Origin: Paraburkholderia bannensis NBRC 103871
Lineage (GTDB): Bacteria > Pseudomonadota > Gammaproteobacteria > Burkholderiales > Burkholderiaceae
Direction: 5' to 3'
Assembly (NCBI RefSeq): GCF_000685015.1
Contig: NZ_BAYA01000024.1
Location: 1-59,847, forward strand
Length of the DNA stretch: 59,847 nt
The position numbers and the translations under genes are program-made. Positions 59,401 through 59,847 of the stretch are shown here, piece by piece. Within the stretch, counting starts at the first letter, position 1. Each line of letters opens with the position of its first letter. The notes under the pieces are model-generated. The model saw only the letters and a list, made by a program, of their open reading frames with translations. It was not told the origin of the DNA and did no database searches.

Positions 59401-59847
59401 TCATGGCATTGGTGTTGCGTCTTCGCGTGTGCTCCATGCGACGACCGCACCGATGGCGAGCAGATCGCCAAGCGCGCGCGTGAGGTCGAAGGCGGGATCT
59501 GCTTCGATGGCGCGCGCGATCGCCCCGACGACTGGCGCGCCGCTCTCCAGGCTGAGCATGAACGCTGCAACGCCAGCGCTGACGGTGCGTACTTCCACAT
59601 CAGTGGAAGGCCGCAGGACAACGGCGTTTTCGCCGCTGCGCTCGATGTCGACGGCACCGGGAACGCTTCTGTCGATGTTCATCGCCCAGATCTGGACAAT
59701 CGGCCAGATGGATCGCACGACGCGTAGCGAAGGATGCATCACGAAACGGAGTGCGGGAAGGCACGCAGGCGCGATTGCCGCCAACCGTGCTGGTTCGAGC
59801 GGGATCGCTTCAGCCGCGTGGTAGGCCTCGCTCCACGCGCGCTCTAG
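59401..59847 (-). CDS. DUF2063 / HvfC-BufC-type protein (5' end beyond window)
   Basis: The frame is open to the right edge (about 148 codons seen) and reads as the C-terminal half of a DUF2063 protein: LERAWSEAYHAAEAIPLEP, RFVMHPSLRVVRSIWPIVQIWAMN, then a helical GVAAFMLSLESGAPVVGAIA tail. DUF2063 proteins assist DUF692 (MNIO) enzymes in modifying small Cys-rich precursors. The partner genes would be to the right of the window. Confidence 0.88.
   Translation of the reverse strand, partial: LERAWSEAYHAAEAIPLEPARLAAIAPACLPALRFVMHPSLRVVRSIWPIVQIWAMNIDRSVPGAVDIERSGENAVVLRPSTDVEVRTVSAGVAAFMLSLESGAPVVGAIARAIEADPAFDLTRALGDLLAIGAVVAWSTREDATPMP

Overview
The window is high-GC proteobacterial DNA. 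Its type VI secretion (T6SS) cluster, aromatic meta-cleavage operon, trimeric porin and dense LysR/TetR/AraC regulator content look like Burkholderiaceae, most plausibly a Paraburkholderia or close relative. That assignment is inferred from gene families, not from a marker gene. No rRNA, tRNA, CRISPR array or complete insertion sequence was seen.

Layout. (1) 1-14593: a T6SS locus in two divergent arms. The left arm (minus strand) reads tssB-tssC-hcp-tssE-tssF-tssG and runs off the left edge. The right arm (plus) reads tssJ-tssK-tssL-tssM-tssA. tssH/clpV and vgrG are not in the window. TssM lacks a recognisable Walker A motif. Three genes follow tssA on the same strand (14666-16795): a small orphan, a DNase I-like EEP-fold protein and a very basic protein with RDH and H-x3-YTFGN motifs. 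They are candidate effector or immunity cargo. (2) 16889-21023: a LysR regulator divergent from three short-chain dehydrogenases and a DUF427 protein. The presumed LysR operator is present twice with identical downstream spacing, each copy ahead of one of two paralogous dehydrogenases. (3) 21142-32943: an eight-gene meta-cleavage operon running from an extradiol dioxygenase to a porin. It starts at a textbook sigma-54 promoter and faces a DmpR/XylR-type regulator whose phenol-sensor and zinc residues are conserved. A two-component flavin monooxygenase, a BphD-like hydrolase and the hydratase/aldolase/acylating aldehyde dehydrogenase trio predict this flow: substituted phenol, catechol, ring cleavage, a carboxylic acid plus 2-hydroxypentadienoate, then pyruvate and acetyl-CoA. 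An ACMSD-type amidohydrolase/decarboxylase and its own LysR gene lie beside it. (4) 33053-42634: a TetR gene, a LysR gene divergent from an RND efflux operon (adaptor, pump, outer-membrane channel), a second TetR gene and a zinc-type CDF exporter. The LysR/RND gap carries a 38-bp perfect palindrome and a second related site. (5) 42668-49000: a bifunctional penicillin-binding protein, a SnoaL-like protein, a DUF3455 protein, a histidine-rich exported orphan and an AraC gene divergent from a quinone-oxidoreductase operon. (6) 50100-53890: a patchy region with lower-GC stretches. It holds a TonB-receptor relic, a GNAT gene, a TIGR02594-type amidase and three membrane-protein orphans. (7) 53887-59847: MarR/ABM, hydrolase/TetR and AraC/ABM pairs, an internally deleted dihydrolipoyl dehydrogenase relic, and the 3' end of an operon with DoxX and DUF2063 (HvfC/BufC) genes. 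Such operons make bufferin-type metallophore peptides, so the precursor and DUF692 genes probably lie just past the right edge.

Gene functions come from reading motifs by eye. No database search was run.
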